Shown in pieces: positions 1-6,036 of a stretch of 9,396 bases of DNA. The position numbers were made by a program, and so were the translations under genes. The notes beneath the pieces were generated by a model, which had not been told where the DNA came from, did no database searches, and saw nothing but the letters and a program-made list of their open reading frames with translations. Source of the DNA: Pontiella sp. (GTDB taxonomy: Bacteria; Verrucomicrobiota; Kiritimatiellia; Kiritimatiellales; Pontiellaceae); NCBI GenBank assembly GCA_029935255.1, contig JAOZKS010000051.1, positions 1-9,396 on the forward strand. The letters are read 5' to 3'. The first letter of the stretch is position 1; each line of letters starts with the position of its first letter.

Positions 1-428
1 AGGCGGTCGCCTTCGTCGTCGGCGCAGAACATGGAAGCGTCGAGGTGAATCTTCAGGTATCCCGCCAGAACATATTGATGGATCAGCTCAACTGCTTTTT
101 CCATGGCCGGTTCAGCATTTTCGTTTTGCCAAGCATTGGGGCCAAGGTGGTCGCCGCCGAGCAGGATATCGTCCTTGTTGTAGCCGACCTTATCGGCAAT
201 GCCGTGGACATAAGCCACGAAATCGACCGGCTTCATGCCGGTGTACCCGCCGAACTGGTCAACTTGGTTGGAGGTGGATTCGATCAGCAAAATCGAGCCG
301 TCTTTTTTCGCCTGAAGCATGGAAGCTTCCAAAACGGTGGACTGCGCGGAACAGATGGAGTAGATCCCGGTTCCTTTTCCGGCGCGGTTGTCGGCCAGAA
401 TCTGTACATATTTATCTACTACGCTCAT
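1..428 (-). CDS. GatZ/KbaZ-family protein (PF08013 type), N-terminal part; tagatose-6-phosphate epimerase or tagatose-bisphosphate aldolase subunit
   Basis: The first 142 residues are visible; the family is usually about 420-430 residues, so roughly two thirds lies beyond the left edge. Visible motifs match E. coli GatZ/KbaZ from memory: SICSA near residue 24, SNQVDQFGGYTGM at 53-65, GGDHLGPNAWQ at 91-101 and KIHLDASM at 126-133. In enterobacteria GatZ/KbaZ is the non-catalytic partner of the class II tagatose-1,6-bisphosphate aldolase GatY/KbaY. A PF08013 member in the Agrobacterium galactitol/altritol pathway instead epimerises D-tagatose 6-phosphate to D-fructose 6-phosphate at C4. Which role applies cannot be decided here; no GatY partner is visible, though one could lie past the edge. 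The ATG at 428 has an AGGAG ribosome binding site at 436-440. It begins 12 bp after the dehydrogenase stop, so the two are very likely co-transcribed. Family assignment is firm; exact activity is not. Confidence 0.88.
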   Translation of the reverse strand, partial: MSVVDKYVQILADNRAGKGTGIYSICSAQSTVLEASMLQAKKDGSILLIESTSNQVDQFGGYTGMKPVDFVAYVHGIADKVGYNKDDILLGGDHLGPNAWQNENAEPAMEKAVELIHQYVLAGYLKIHLDASMFCADDEGDR

Positions 429-440
429 TTAGATTCTCCT

Positions 441-1475
441 TTAGAAGTTAATCATCACTTTTGCCCAGAGCTCTTTATTGTCGTAGATGACATCATAAGC
501 GTCCTGGATCTGTTCAATCGGGAAAGTGTGGGTCTGAAGGCCATCGACCTTGACGAGTCCGGCTTCCACCATCCACGCGGCGGTGGTCCATTCGGCCCCG
601 GGGAAGGGTGCGGAATAGTTCATCCAGGAACCGACGACATTAAGTTCCTTGCGGGAAATAGCCTCGAACTGCGGAGCCGTAAAGGTCAACGGGGCGTGAG
701 CCGTTCCGACGAGCAACACGGTACCGCGTCCGCGGGCAACCGCCATCGCGGAAATCTTGGCCGGCCCGGCACCTGAAGATTCGAATACGACGTGCGCGCC
801 GTCTTCGAGCTCTCGTTCGCAAACCTCTTCGAGCGGCTCAGCAATGGGATTGCAGACCATATTCGCCCCCATCGCCTTGGCCATTTCAAGTTTCCCTTCG
901 GCAACGTCTGAAGCGACAATGTTTTTACAGCCCATGGCCTTGAAGATTTGAATGGCCAGCAGGCCAATGGTACCGGCACCCGTTACGACGACATCCTTGC
1001 CGAGCAGATTATCGAGGCGCAGAATCGGGTGCAGACAGACGGTGATGGGTTCGATGAATGCGGCTTGGTCGTAGCTTAGGTTTCCAATGGCCACGAGGTT
1101 GCTTGCGGGAACGCGCAGAAATTCGGCGAACGCGCCCTGAACACGGGAACCGATAAAGCTGTAGCCTTTGCACAACGAATAGTTGCCCTGCGCACACTTG
1201 TCGCACTTCATGCAGGGCATGAGCGGGGCCGCGGAGGCACGGTCGCCCACCTTCCAGCCTTCGACCTCTTCGCCAACGGCGACAATTTCGCCGGCAAATT
1301 CGTGACCGAGTACGACTTCATCCCATCGGGGGTTATCCTCCTGGACACGCACGATATCCGATCCGCAGATCCCGCATGATCGAACCGCGATGAGCACCTC
1401 TCCGACTGCGGGAGTGGGTTTGTCTATCTCGATGACTTCAACTTTTTTAAGTCCTTTGCGTAGTGCAGCTCTCAT
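441..1475 (-). CDS. GatD-like zinc-dependent dehydrogenase (galactitol-1-phosphate 5-dehydrogenase type)
   Basis: This is a 344-residue medium-chain zinc alcohol dehydrogenase of normal length, predicted cytosolic. Catalytic-zinc ligands are visible as C37 (GICGSD), H58-E59 (LGHEF) and E142 (FIEPITV). The structural-zinc cysteines are C88, C91, C94 and C102. The Rossmann motif GAGTIG is at 166-171, and D190 at the end of the second beta strand favours NAD over NADP. Several stretches resemble E. coli GatD more than generic sorbitol or threonine dehydrogenases: FIGSR near 107-111, FIEPITV at 140-146, and RKELNVVGSWMNYSAPFPG at 275-293. GatD oxidises galactitol 1-phosphate to D-tagatose 6-phosphate. 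The ATG at 1475 has GGAG about 8 nt upstream and lies 15 bp after the kinase stop. The adjacent PF08013 gene would use the GatD product. The true substrate could be a related polyol or polyol phosphate such as L-fucitol-1-phosphate. Confidence 0.9.
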   Translation of the reverse strand: MRAALRKGLKKVEVIEIDKPTPAVGEVLIAVRSCGICGSDIVRVQEDNPRWDEVVLGHEFAGEIVAVGEEVEGWKVGDRASAAPLMPCMKCDKCAQGNYSLCKGYSFIGSRVQGAFAEFLRVPASNLVAIGNLSYDQAAFIEPITVCLHPILRLDNLLGKDVVVTGAGTIGLLAIQIFKAMGCKNIVASDVAEGKLEMAKAMGANMVCNPIAEPLEEVCERELEDGAHVVFESSGAGPAKISAMAVARGRGTVLLVGTAHAPLTFTAPQFEAISRKELNVVGSWMNYSAPFPGAEWTTAAWMVEAGLVKVDGLQTHTFPIEQIQDAYDVIYDNKELWAKVMINF

Positions 1476-1490
1476 TGATCTAATCTCCGG

Positions 1491-2999
1491 TTATATTATA
1501 TTTTTCCCAAACTTTTTCTGAATGCCCGCCAGGGAGTCGTATTCGCCCCTGATGTTTTCGTACAGGTTGCGGAACACGCTGTACATTTCGGTGTAGTATT
1601 CGTGGTTGGTCAGGTCGGGTGTGAAGCTGTCGCGTACGGCGATCTTTTCAATCCCTTCGTCGAAACTCTTGATGGCCCCCACGCCATAGGCCGCAGCGAT
1701 GGCGATGCCGAGCGGGGGAAGATCGCCCGCGCCGGGAATGTCGATCGGCTTGCCAATCACATCCGAAAAGATCTGAACCCACTTCGCGGAATTAGCGCTA
1801 CCCCCGGTAATTTTGATCCTGTCGATTTCAACACCCTCCGCTTCCGCAATGCTCAGCACATGGCGCGAGCCGTAAGTGGTTCCTTCCATGAACGCGCGGA
1901 TTAGATCCTGACGCGTGGTGGTTGGTTTGAGACCAATCAGCACTCCGGAGGTATTGTCGTTCCAGACGGGGCAGCGCTGCCCCACCATGTAGGGAAGAAA
2001 TATGATGGAACTCTTGGCACATTCGGAGCTGTCGCCGAGTGCATCAATTTCGGCAAAGCTTTCCACCTCCAGAAGTTCCTTGAACCATTTCAGCCCCGCA
2101 CCACCAAAGTCGACGCCGCCGGATGTGATCCACCTGCCCGGTACGATGTGCGGGTAGACGTGTAGGTTTTTATTGTATTTCGGCTCGCTCAGACAGACAT
2201 TGTTGGTGGTGACAGTTCCGCCGGAAATGAAGACTTCTCCACCTTTGGAAACACCGGCACCGAGTCCGGCGGCAACGTTATCCATTGAGCCGGCAATCAC
2301 TGGCGTTCCTTCAGCGAGCCCTGTTTTTGCTGCGGCCTCGGCGGTCACGGTTCCAATGATATCCGTGCAGTTGAAGATGGGCGGGAGTTTGGCGCGGTCG
2401 ATGCCGCAGCCATCGAGCAGCACATCGGAATATTCTCCGGTCTTGGTGTTGCACATTTGGGAGAGCCCGGCCTCGGAGAGATCCATCGAATATTCGCCGG
2501 TTAATCGATAGCCGAGATAGCCGTTTGCATGCAGGAACATATGGGTTTTTTCGTAGACCGTTGGTTCGTTCTCCTTGATCCACATAATCTTTGGCGCAAT
2601 GTTGCCCGCGTCGCTGATGTTTCCGTTAATTTCCCAGGTTTCATTCTTTAGATTATCGGCAATCCATTGGGCTTGTTTCGTCGCTCGCCGATCCATCCAG
2701 ATCAGTCCAGGACGAAGCGGGTCGCCTTCCTTATCGACGGGAAGCACGGTGGTCGAGAAGGCATCGATACCCACGGCGATAATCTTGGACGAATCAATGG
2801 AGCTTTTCTCGATAACCGCTTGGGTATTTTCCTTCAGGGCGCGCCACCATTGATAGGCCGGCTGCTCCGCCCAGCCTGCATGCGGGTACTCCGTTCCGTA
2901 GTCCTTCTTTGCAGTGGCCACCACATTGAAATCGGTATCGAACAGCACCGTCTTGCAACTCGTTGTTCCCAAATCCACGCTTATAATATATTCAGCCAT
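1491..2999 (-). CDS. FGGY-family carbohydrate/polyol kinase (xylulokinase-like)
   Basis: This 502-residue protein is of normal length for the ATP-dependent FGGY sugar kinases. The N-terminal phosphate loop VDLGTTSCK is at 8-16, WMDRR is at 101-105, and the first FGGY signature region (HANGYLGYRLTGEYSMD) starts near 157. The likely catalytic base is D240 in AGSMDN. SGGTVTTN at 259-266 is the second phosphate motif, and ITGGSANSAKW at 397-407 belongs to the nucleotide-binding C-terminal half. It looks most like xylulokinases, but the family also includes fuculose, rhamnulose and ribulose kinases and polyol kinases for glycerol, erythritol and ribitol, so substrate cannot be read from sequence alone. 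Lying just upstream of a GatD-like polyol-phosphate dehydrogenase, a polyol such as galactitol or fucitol is a reasonable proposal. The ATG at 2999 follows an AAAGG-type ribosome site, 35 bp after the phosphatase stop. Confidence 0.93.
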   Translation of the reverse strand: MAEYIISVDLGTTSCKTVLFDTDFNVVATAKKDYGTEYPHAGWAEQPAYQWWRALKENTQAVIEKSSIDSSKIIAVGIDAFSTTVLPVDKEGDPLRPGLIWMDRRATKQAQWIADNLKNETWEINGNISDAGNIAPKIMWIKENEPTVYEKTHMFLHANGYLGYRLTGEYSMDLSEAGLSQMCNTKTGEYSDVLLDGCGIDRAKLPPIFNCTDIIGTVTAEAAAKTGLAEGTPVIAGSMDNVAAGLGAGVSKGGEVFISGGTVTTNNVCLSEPKYNKNLHVYPHIVPGRWITSGGVDFGGAGLKWFKELLEVESFAEIDALGDSSECAKSSIIFLPYMVGQRCPVWNDNTSGVLIGLKPTTTRQDLIRAFMEGTTYGSRHVLSIAEAEGVEIDRIKITGGSANSAKWVQIFSDVIGKPIDIPGAGDLPPLGIAIAAAYGVGAIKSFDEGIEKIAVRDSFTPDLTNHEYYTEMYSVFRNLYENIRGEYDSLAGIQKKFGKNII

Positions 3000-3015
3000 A
3001 GCAAACCTTTGGTTT

Positions 3016-3036
3016 TAATTCGTAATGCGTAATTCT
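3016..3036. repeat. Three-copy heptanucleotide tandem repeat
   Basis: The phosphatase-kinase gap holds three consecutive 7-bp units, TAATTCG, TAATGCG and TAATTCT, overlapping the last bases of the phosphatase stop codon. It is short and imperfect, so it may be slippage debris or chance. Function unknown. Confidence 0.45.
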
Positions 3037-3655
3037 ATGCGCGCGAGGCGGCGGACTTGCTTCCACCCAGAAATATTGATTCGACGGCGTGGGTGTCGCC
3101 CAATTTTGTAAACTGTGTTTTCCAGATTTCGCCGTTCTTGGCGATCTCGCGGGGATAGTCCGGCAGGGTCTGTTCAAGGGTTGCCTTGATCATGCGCATG
3201 GTGACGGCATGCGTTACAAAAAGGATATTTTCGCCCTCCCCATTTTCCAAGGATTGGAAAAAAGGTTCCAGCCGTTGGGCGATCATTTCATAGGATTCAC
3301 CGCCACCTTCGGGCTCCCATTTCCACCGTTTGGAACGTTCATGCATATACTCGGGGCGTTCATCGAGTTCGGCATAGGTCATCCCCGCAAAAACACCCAG
3401 CTGCTGTTCCGTGATCCGCTCGTCGATTTCGACCTTCAGGCCGAATGCATCGGCAATGGGCCGGGCGGTTTGTTGCGCACGAATCAACGGCGAACAAACC
3501 ATGCGGTCAAGCGTCGCGATTTTCTTGAATTCGGAAGCAATGGCCTCGGCATCCCGCTGGCCCTTTTCGGTCAGCGGGAAATCCAGCCTTGAAGCAAGGA
3601 TATCTTGCAGGTTTGCTTCGCTCTGCGCGTGCCGGATGAAATAGATCGTCTTCAT
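3035..3655 (-). CDS. Histidine phosphatase superfamily protein (phosphoglycerate mutase-like)
   Basis: This 206-residue cytosolic protein has the branch-1 histidine phosphatase signature. RHAQSE at 8-13 contains the phosphohistidine H9. The other expected active-site residues are R59 in SPLIRAQQTA, E83 as probable proton donor, and the second histidine H149 in THAVTMR. Members act as phosphoglycerate mutases or as phosphatases on sugar phosphates, alpha-ribazole phosphate and similar small substrates. The short length and simple architecture favour a phosphatase. In this operon it sits between the mutarotase and the kinase, so a sugar-phosphate or polyol-phosphate substrate is plausible, perhaps relieving toxic phosphorylated intermediates; this is inference. 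The ATG at 3655 has only a weak GGATTAGA upstream, and the gap before it carries a long inverted repeat, so translation may be lower or coupled to RNA structure. Confidence 0.9.
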   Translation of the reverse strand: MKTIYFIRHAQSEANLQDILASRLDFPLTEKGQRDAEAIASEFKKIATLDRMVCSPLIRAQQTARPIADAFGLKVEIDERITEQQLGVFAGMTYAELDERPEYMHERSKRWKWEPEGGGESYEMIAQRLEPFFQSLENGEGENILFVTHAVTMRMIKATLEQTLPDYPREIAKNGEIWKTQFTKLGDTHAVESIFLGGSKSAASRA

Positions 3656-3663
3656 AAATCTAA

Positions 3664-3715
3664 TCCACAGATTTCACTGATACTCACCGATTGAATAATC
3701 CGCGAAATCTGTGGA
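3664..3715. repeat. Inverted repeat in the mutarotase-phosphatase gap
   Basis: TCCACAGATTTC at 3664-3675 is a perfect 12-bp inverted match to GAAATCTGTGGA at 3704-3715, separated by 28 bp. The similarity continues imperfectly inwards to about 17 bp per arm (CACTGAT against the complement of ATCCGCG). It fills most of the 68-bp gap. No T-run follows on either strand, so it does not look like a classic intrinsic terminator. An intercistronic mRNA hairpin or a dispersed palindromic repeat is more likely. Confidence 0.75.
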
Positions 3716-3723
3716 CACCTAGG

Positions 3724-4158
3724 TTACCCGATCGGGGTTACTCCCTTCTTCAGGATAATGTTTCCATATTTACAGGTGGTTCCGGTGATCACGCAGGCAT
3801 AGGCCTTTTCGGCGCGGTCGTAGAACGCAAAGCGGTCGATGCGCTCGGGTGCTGGCGCGTCCGGTGCGGCCTTGCGGATGGCCTCCATGTAATCGACTTC
3901 CACCTGCGGATCGAGTGTATCGCCTTCGACTGCGGCCATCATGCCCAGCGGGGGCGAATAGCTGTCGAGTTCGAAGATCGGGATGATGCCTTCGAGCAGA
4001 TCGGGGATTTGCAGGCCATCGCCGCGCAATACATTCTTTGGGCAGAAGGTGTGGCCGGGGAAATGGGCATCGGCCAGGATGATTTCGTCGCCATGGCCCA
4101 TTTCCGCCAAAATCTTCAACAACTCCGGGCTAATGATTGGATCGATTCCTTTAAGCAT
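3724..4158 (-). CDS. fucU: FucU-type L-fucose mutarotase (RbsD/FucU family)
   Basis: FucU interconverts the alpha and beta anomers of L-fucose so that the right anomer reaches downstream enzymes; it can also act on related pyranoses. The 144-residue product lines up with E. coli FucU over almost its full length from memory. Shared blocks include ISPELLKILAEMGHGDEII (9-27), FELDSY (62-67), MMAAVEGDTLDP (73-84), RFAFYDRA (109-116) and KYGNIILKKGVTP (130-142). The conserved H22, D30, R109 and Y131 expected in the active site are present. The start at 4158 is chosen over an in-frame upstream one at 4185. It matches the family N-terminus MLK, and an AGGAG site lies about 7 nt upstream, whereas the longer version would start inside the preceding hairpin. 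This gene gives the strongest hint that the operon handles L-fucose or L-galactose. Confidence 0.93.
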   Translation of the reverse strand: MLKGIDPIISPELLKILAEMGHGDEIILADAHFPGHTFCPKNVLRGDGLQIPDLLEGIIPIFELDSYSPPLGMMAAVEGDTLDPQVEVDYMEAIRKAAPDAPAPERIDRFAFYDRAEKAYACVITGTTCKYGNIILKKGVTPIG

Positions 4159-4179
4159 TTTCTTTCTCCTGAATTTTAC

Positions 4180-4207
4180 GCGCAATCCGCATTGGACCGG
4201 ATTGCGC
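4180..4207. repeat. Perfect 10-bp stem-loop at the end of the truncated symporter gene
   Basis: GCGCAATCCG at 4180-4189 and CGGATTGCGC at 4198-4207 form a perfect 10-bp stem with an 8-nt loop. It lies 7 bp after the premature symporter stop and about 20 bp before the fucU start. No T-run follows on either strand, so an intrinsic terminator is unlikely. It could be an mRNA-stabilising hairpin or the scar of the event that removed the rest of the symporter. Confidence 0.8.
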
Positions 4208-4214
4208 TGGGATT

Positions 4215-4718
4215 CTAATTACTCGCCACCAACATTCCCATCAACGAGCCGATCGGGTTGAATGCCTGCGCCAGATTCAAACGCTGGGTCGCGGTTCGCT
4301 CGTCGCCCATCGAAAGAATGAACGGATTGGCCGTTGTTTCAAGAAAGGCCAAGCCGAAGGTCAGGATATAGAGCGACACCGGGAACCAGATGAATTCCAT
4401 GGTAATGGCGGCGGGAATAAACAGCAATGCCCCGAAGGCGTAGAGCGCCAGACCGAGCAGGATACCCGCCTTATAGGAAAACTTCCGGATAAACAATGCC
4501 GCCGGAATCGCCATGGTGGCATAGCCGCCATAGAAGGCGAACTGGATCAGGCTGCTCTGAAAATTGGTTAGGTTCTGAAATACATCCTTGAACGCGCGCA
4601 CGAGCGGATTGGTGATATCGTTTGCAAAGCCCCACAATGCAAATAGCGTGGTAACCAGAATAAATGAACCCAGCAACGCCTTTGGCACAACCGGGATTTT
4701 TTCGTTGGAACTACTCAT
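4215..4718 (-). pseudogene. Truncated FucP-type sugar:proton symporter (MFS), N-terminal third only
   Basis: The 167 residues match the N-terminal part of the fucose/galactose/glucose:H+ symporter family, whose members run about 410-440 residues. Four membrane segments are evident at about 14-35, 57-79, 85-107 and 111-135, and the reading stops inside the expected fifth. Family marks include LWGFAND (28-34), LTNFQSSLIQFAFYGGY (50-66), FLETTANPF (125-133, with the conserved acidic E127) and RLNLAQAFNPIGS (146-158). After the TAG stop only 56 bp remain before fucU, so the missing 250 or more residues are deleted, not frameshifted. The ATG at 4718 is preferred because AGGAG lies 5 nt upstream; a GTG at 4724 would overlap that site. 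A lone four-segment fragment is unlikely to transport sugar, so uptake probably relies on another carrier. Family assignment is firm; loss of function is inferred. Confidence 0.87.
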
Positions 4719-4763
4719 CCTCACTCCTAATTATTTTTGGCTCTCCCTCGCAAACACTGAATT

Positions 4764-4787
4764 GGAACCCGGCTTGTGCCGGGCTCC
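4764..4787 (-). repeat. Strong GC-rich hairpin between the aldo/keto reductase and symporter genes
   Basis: Read on the transcribed (minus) strand, GGAGCCCGGC, loop ACAA and GCCGGGTTCC form a 10-bp stem with a single G-U wobble, which can extend by one further A-T pair. It starts 21 bp after the reductase stop, within a 90-bp gap. There is no following U-run, so it may be an RNA-stabilising or attenuating intercistronic hairpin, or a dispersed repeat unit, in place of an intrinsic terminator. Confidence 0.75.
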
Positions 4788-4808
4788 ATTCCTATATTCC
4801 AGACTGTA

Positions 4809-5858
4809 TTAGCTTTCGATGGTTCCGTCCAGATCCCAGAGATCTTCCCAGGTCTGTCCGTCTTTCCACAGGAATACCTGCCCCTTGATCAGGCGGCATT
4901 CTTTGTCGATGGTTTTCAGTTCGGCCATTTCCTCATCGGTGATGGTCATATAGTCGGCCAGCGAGCACTTGAGGTTGCTACGGTATTCCGGCTCGAACAC
5001 GGAGAACGGAATCGGAATCTGACCGCGCTGAACCGCCCACTTGATGCAGACGACCGCCGGGTGCACGCCGAGGCGCGCCGCGATCTTCTTGACCACCGGA
5101 TCTTCGATATCGACAGTATCGGTTTCGGTCTTGTCGCGATCCGGACGCGTCGGGGAGCCGATCGGGCAGAAGGCAATGGGCTGGATTTCCTGAGAAACGT
5201 AGTAGGTGTAGAGTTCTTCCTGCTGGAAGTGCGGGTGTAGCTCCATTTCGGTAATAACCGGCTTGATCTTGCAGTCGCGCAGCAACAGCTCCATTTTGGC
5301 TTTGGTCATGTTGGAGGTGCCGATGCTCTTGACGAGGCCCATTTCAACAAGCTCTTCCATCTGCGCCCAGGTCTTCATGAAGTTTTCATGGATGTAGGGC
5401 TTGGCATCGGGGCTGCGGGAATCTACGGAGCAGCCAATGGGGTGGAAGTTCGGGAACGGCCAGTGGACGAGGTACAGGTCGAGATAGTCGAGGCCGAGGT
5501 CTTCGAGAGACTGCTTGCAGGACTTGATCACGTCGCCTTCGCCGTGCATGTCGTTCCAAACCTTGGAAGTGATGTAGAGTTCCTCGCGCGGAACGCCGCC
5601 ATCCGTAACAACTTTAAGTGCCTCGCCGATCTCCTTCTCGTTGCCGTAGACGGACGCGCAGTCGAATGCCCGCTGGCCGTATTCGGCAGCACCGATCACC
5701 GCGTTGGCGATCTGAATATTGGTGAAACGGTCGGAACCAAACGTGCCCATGCCAATCGCCGGCATCTTTTCGCCGTTGTTCAGGGTTTTCTTCGGGACAA
5801 TGTTTGGGTCAACGCCATCTTCCGCCATGACGAATACAATTCTTTTTTCTTCGGACAT
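4809..5858 (-). CDS. Aldo/keto reductase (aldose reductase-like)
   Basis: This 349-residue cytosolic protein is a single-domain TIM-barrel aldo/keto reductase, normally NADPH-dependent and reducing aldehydes or aldoses to alcohols. The catalytic tetrad is visible: D66 and Y71 in AFDCASVYGNE, K99 in ITSKVWN, and H132 in LVHWPFP. Other family marks are MPAIGMGTFG at 32-41, GLVKSIGTSN at 174-183 and EMELHPHFQQ near 205. The start at 5858 is chosen over an in-frame codon at 5918 because an ideal AAGGAGG lies 5 nt upstream; the longer version would translate the promoter region. It is the first gene of the operon, so it is probably the most strongly expressed. Next to GatD- and GatZ-like enzymes, reduction of D-galactose, L-galactose or L-fucose to the alditol is a reasonable proposal. 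Reduction of lactaldehyde is an alternative. Confidence 0.92.
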   Translation of the reverse strand: MSEEKRIVFVMAEDGVDPNIVPKKTLNNGEKMPAIGMGTFGSDRFTNIQIANAVIGAAEYGQRAFDCASVYGNEKEIGEALKVVTDGGVPREELYITSKVWNDMHGEGDVIKSCKQSLEDLGLDYLDLYLVHWPFPNFHPIGCSVDSRSPDAKPYIHENFMKTWAQMEELVEMGLVKSIGTSNMTKAKMELLLRDCKIKPVITEMELHPHFQQEELYTYYVSQEIQPIAFCPIGSPTRPDRDKTETDTVDIEDPVVKKIAARLGVHPAVVCIKWAVQRGQIPIPFSVFEPEYRSNLKCSLADYMTITDEEMAELKTIDKECRLIKGQVFLWKDGQTWEDLWDLDGTIES

Positions 5859-5863
5859 GATGT

Positions 5864-5870
5864 CCTCCTT
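5864..5870 (-). promoter_or_regulatory. Strong Shine-Dalgarno site that fixes the aldo/keto reductase start
   Basis: AAGGAGG on the minus strand, 5 nt before the ATG at 5858, is a near-perfect anti-16S match. It is the best ribosome binding site in the window and decides between the two in-frame starts. Confidence 0.85.
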
Positions 5871-5900
5871 GCTTAGGGTTGAGTTAACTTCAAAACTGCA

Positions 5901-5921
5901 CGGATTCCACCTGGACATCCG
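5901..5921. promoter_or_regulatory. Bulged palindrome upstream of the operon; candidate operator or leader hairpin
   Basis: CGGATTCCA-CC-TGGA-c-ATCCG is a 21-bp palindrome in which 9 base pairs form across a 2-nt centre with one unpaired C. It ends 42 bp before the aldo/keto reductase start, inside the divergent region shared with the AraC-family gene. It could be a regulator binding site or a hairpin in the operon's leader RNA. AraC proteins more often bind direct repeats, so the assignment is tentative. Confidence 0.4.
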
Positions 5922-6007
5922 TCCCCGAAACCCTCGAGGAATGGATATAAGCTAGCATCCAAACCCAATGCCGCCAATGCACCGCCTTGACCCTTTGATG
6001 GATATAT

Positions 6008-6036
6008 TTGACTTGTTAAAAAACATCTCGCATAGT
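6008..6036 (+). promoter_or_regulatory. Candidate sigma-70 promoter for the AraC-family gene
   Basis: TTGACT at 6008-6013 and CATAGT at 6031-6036 are separated by 17 bp, close to the TTGACA/TATAAT consensus (5/6 and 4/6 matches). It would give a leader of roughly 30 nt before the ATG at 6072. The remaining intergenic sequence should hold the operon promoter on the other strand, but no convincing pair of hexamers was found there. Confidence 0.45.

Noticed and set aside
45..776. A plus-strand open frame of 243 codons across the GatZ/GatD junction
   Set aside because: It is antisense to two strongly supported genes and spans their junction, and has no family features.
4159..4185. Upstream extension of FucU by 9 residues
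   Set aside because: The start would fall in the hairpin and the extra residues run through the AGGAG site; the shorter start matches the E. coli FucU N-terminus.
4159..4214. Frameshift explanation for the short symporter
   Set aside because: Only 56 bp separate the stop from fucU, too little for the missing 250 or more residues in any frame.
4764..4787. Intrinsic transcription terminator after the aldo/keto reductase
   Set aside because: The stem is strong but is followed by mixed sequence with no U-run on the transcribed strand.
5859..5918. Upstream extension of the aldo/keto reductase by 20 residues
   Set aside because: An ideal ribosome site lies just before the later ATG, and the extension has no family similarity.
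5987..6009. Alternative promoter TTGACC with TATATT for the AraC gene
   Set aside because: The spacing is only 11 bp, too short for sigma-70; TTGACT/CATAGT with 17 bp fits better.
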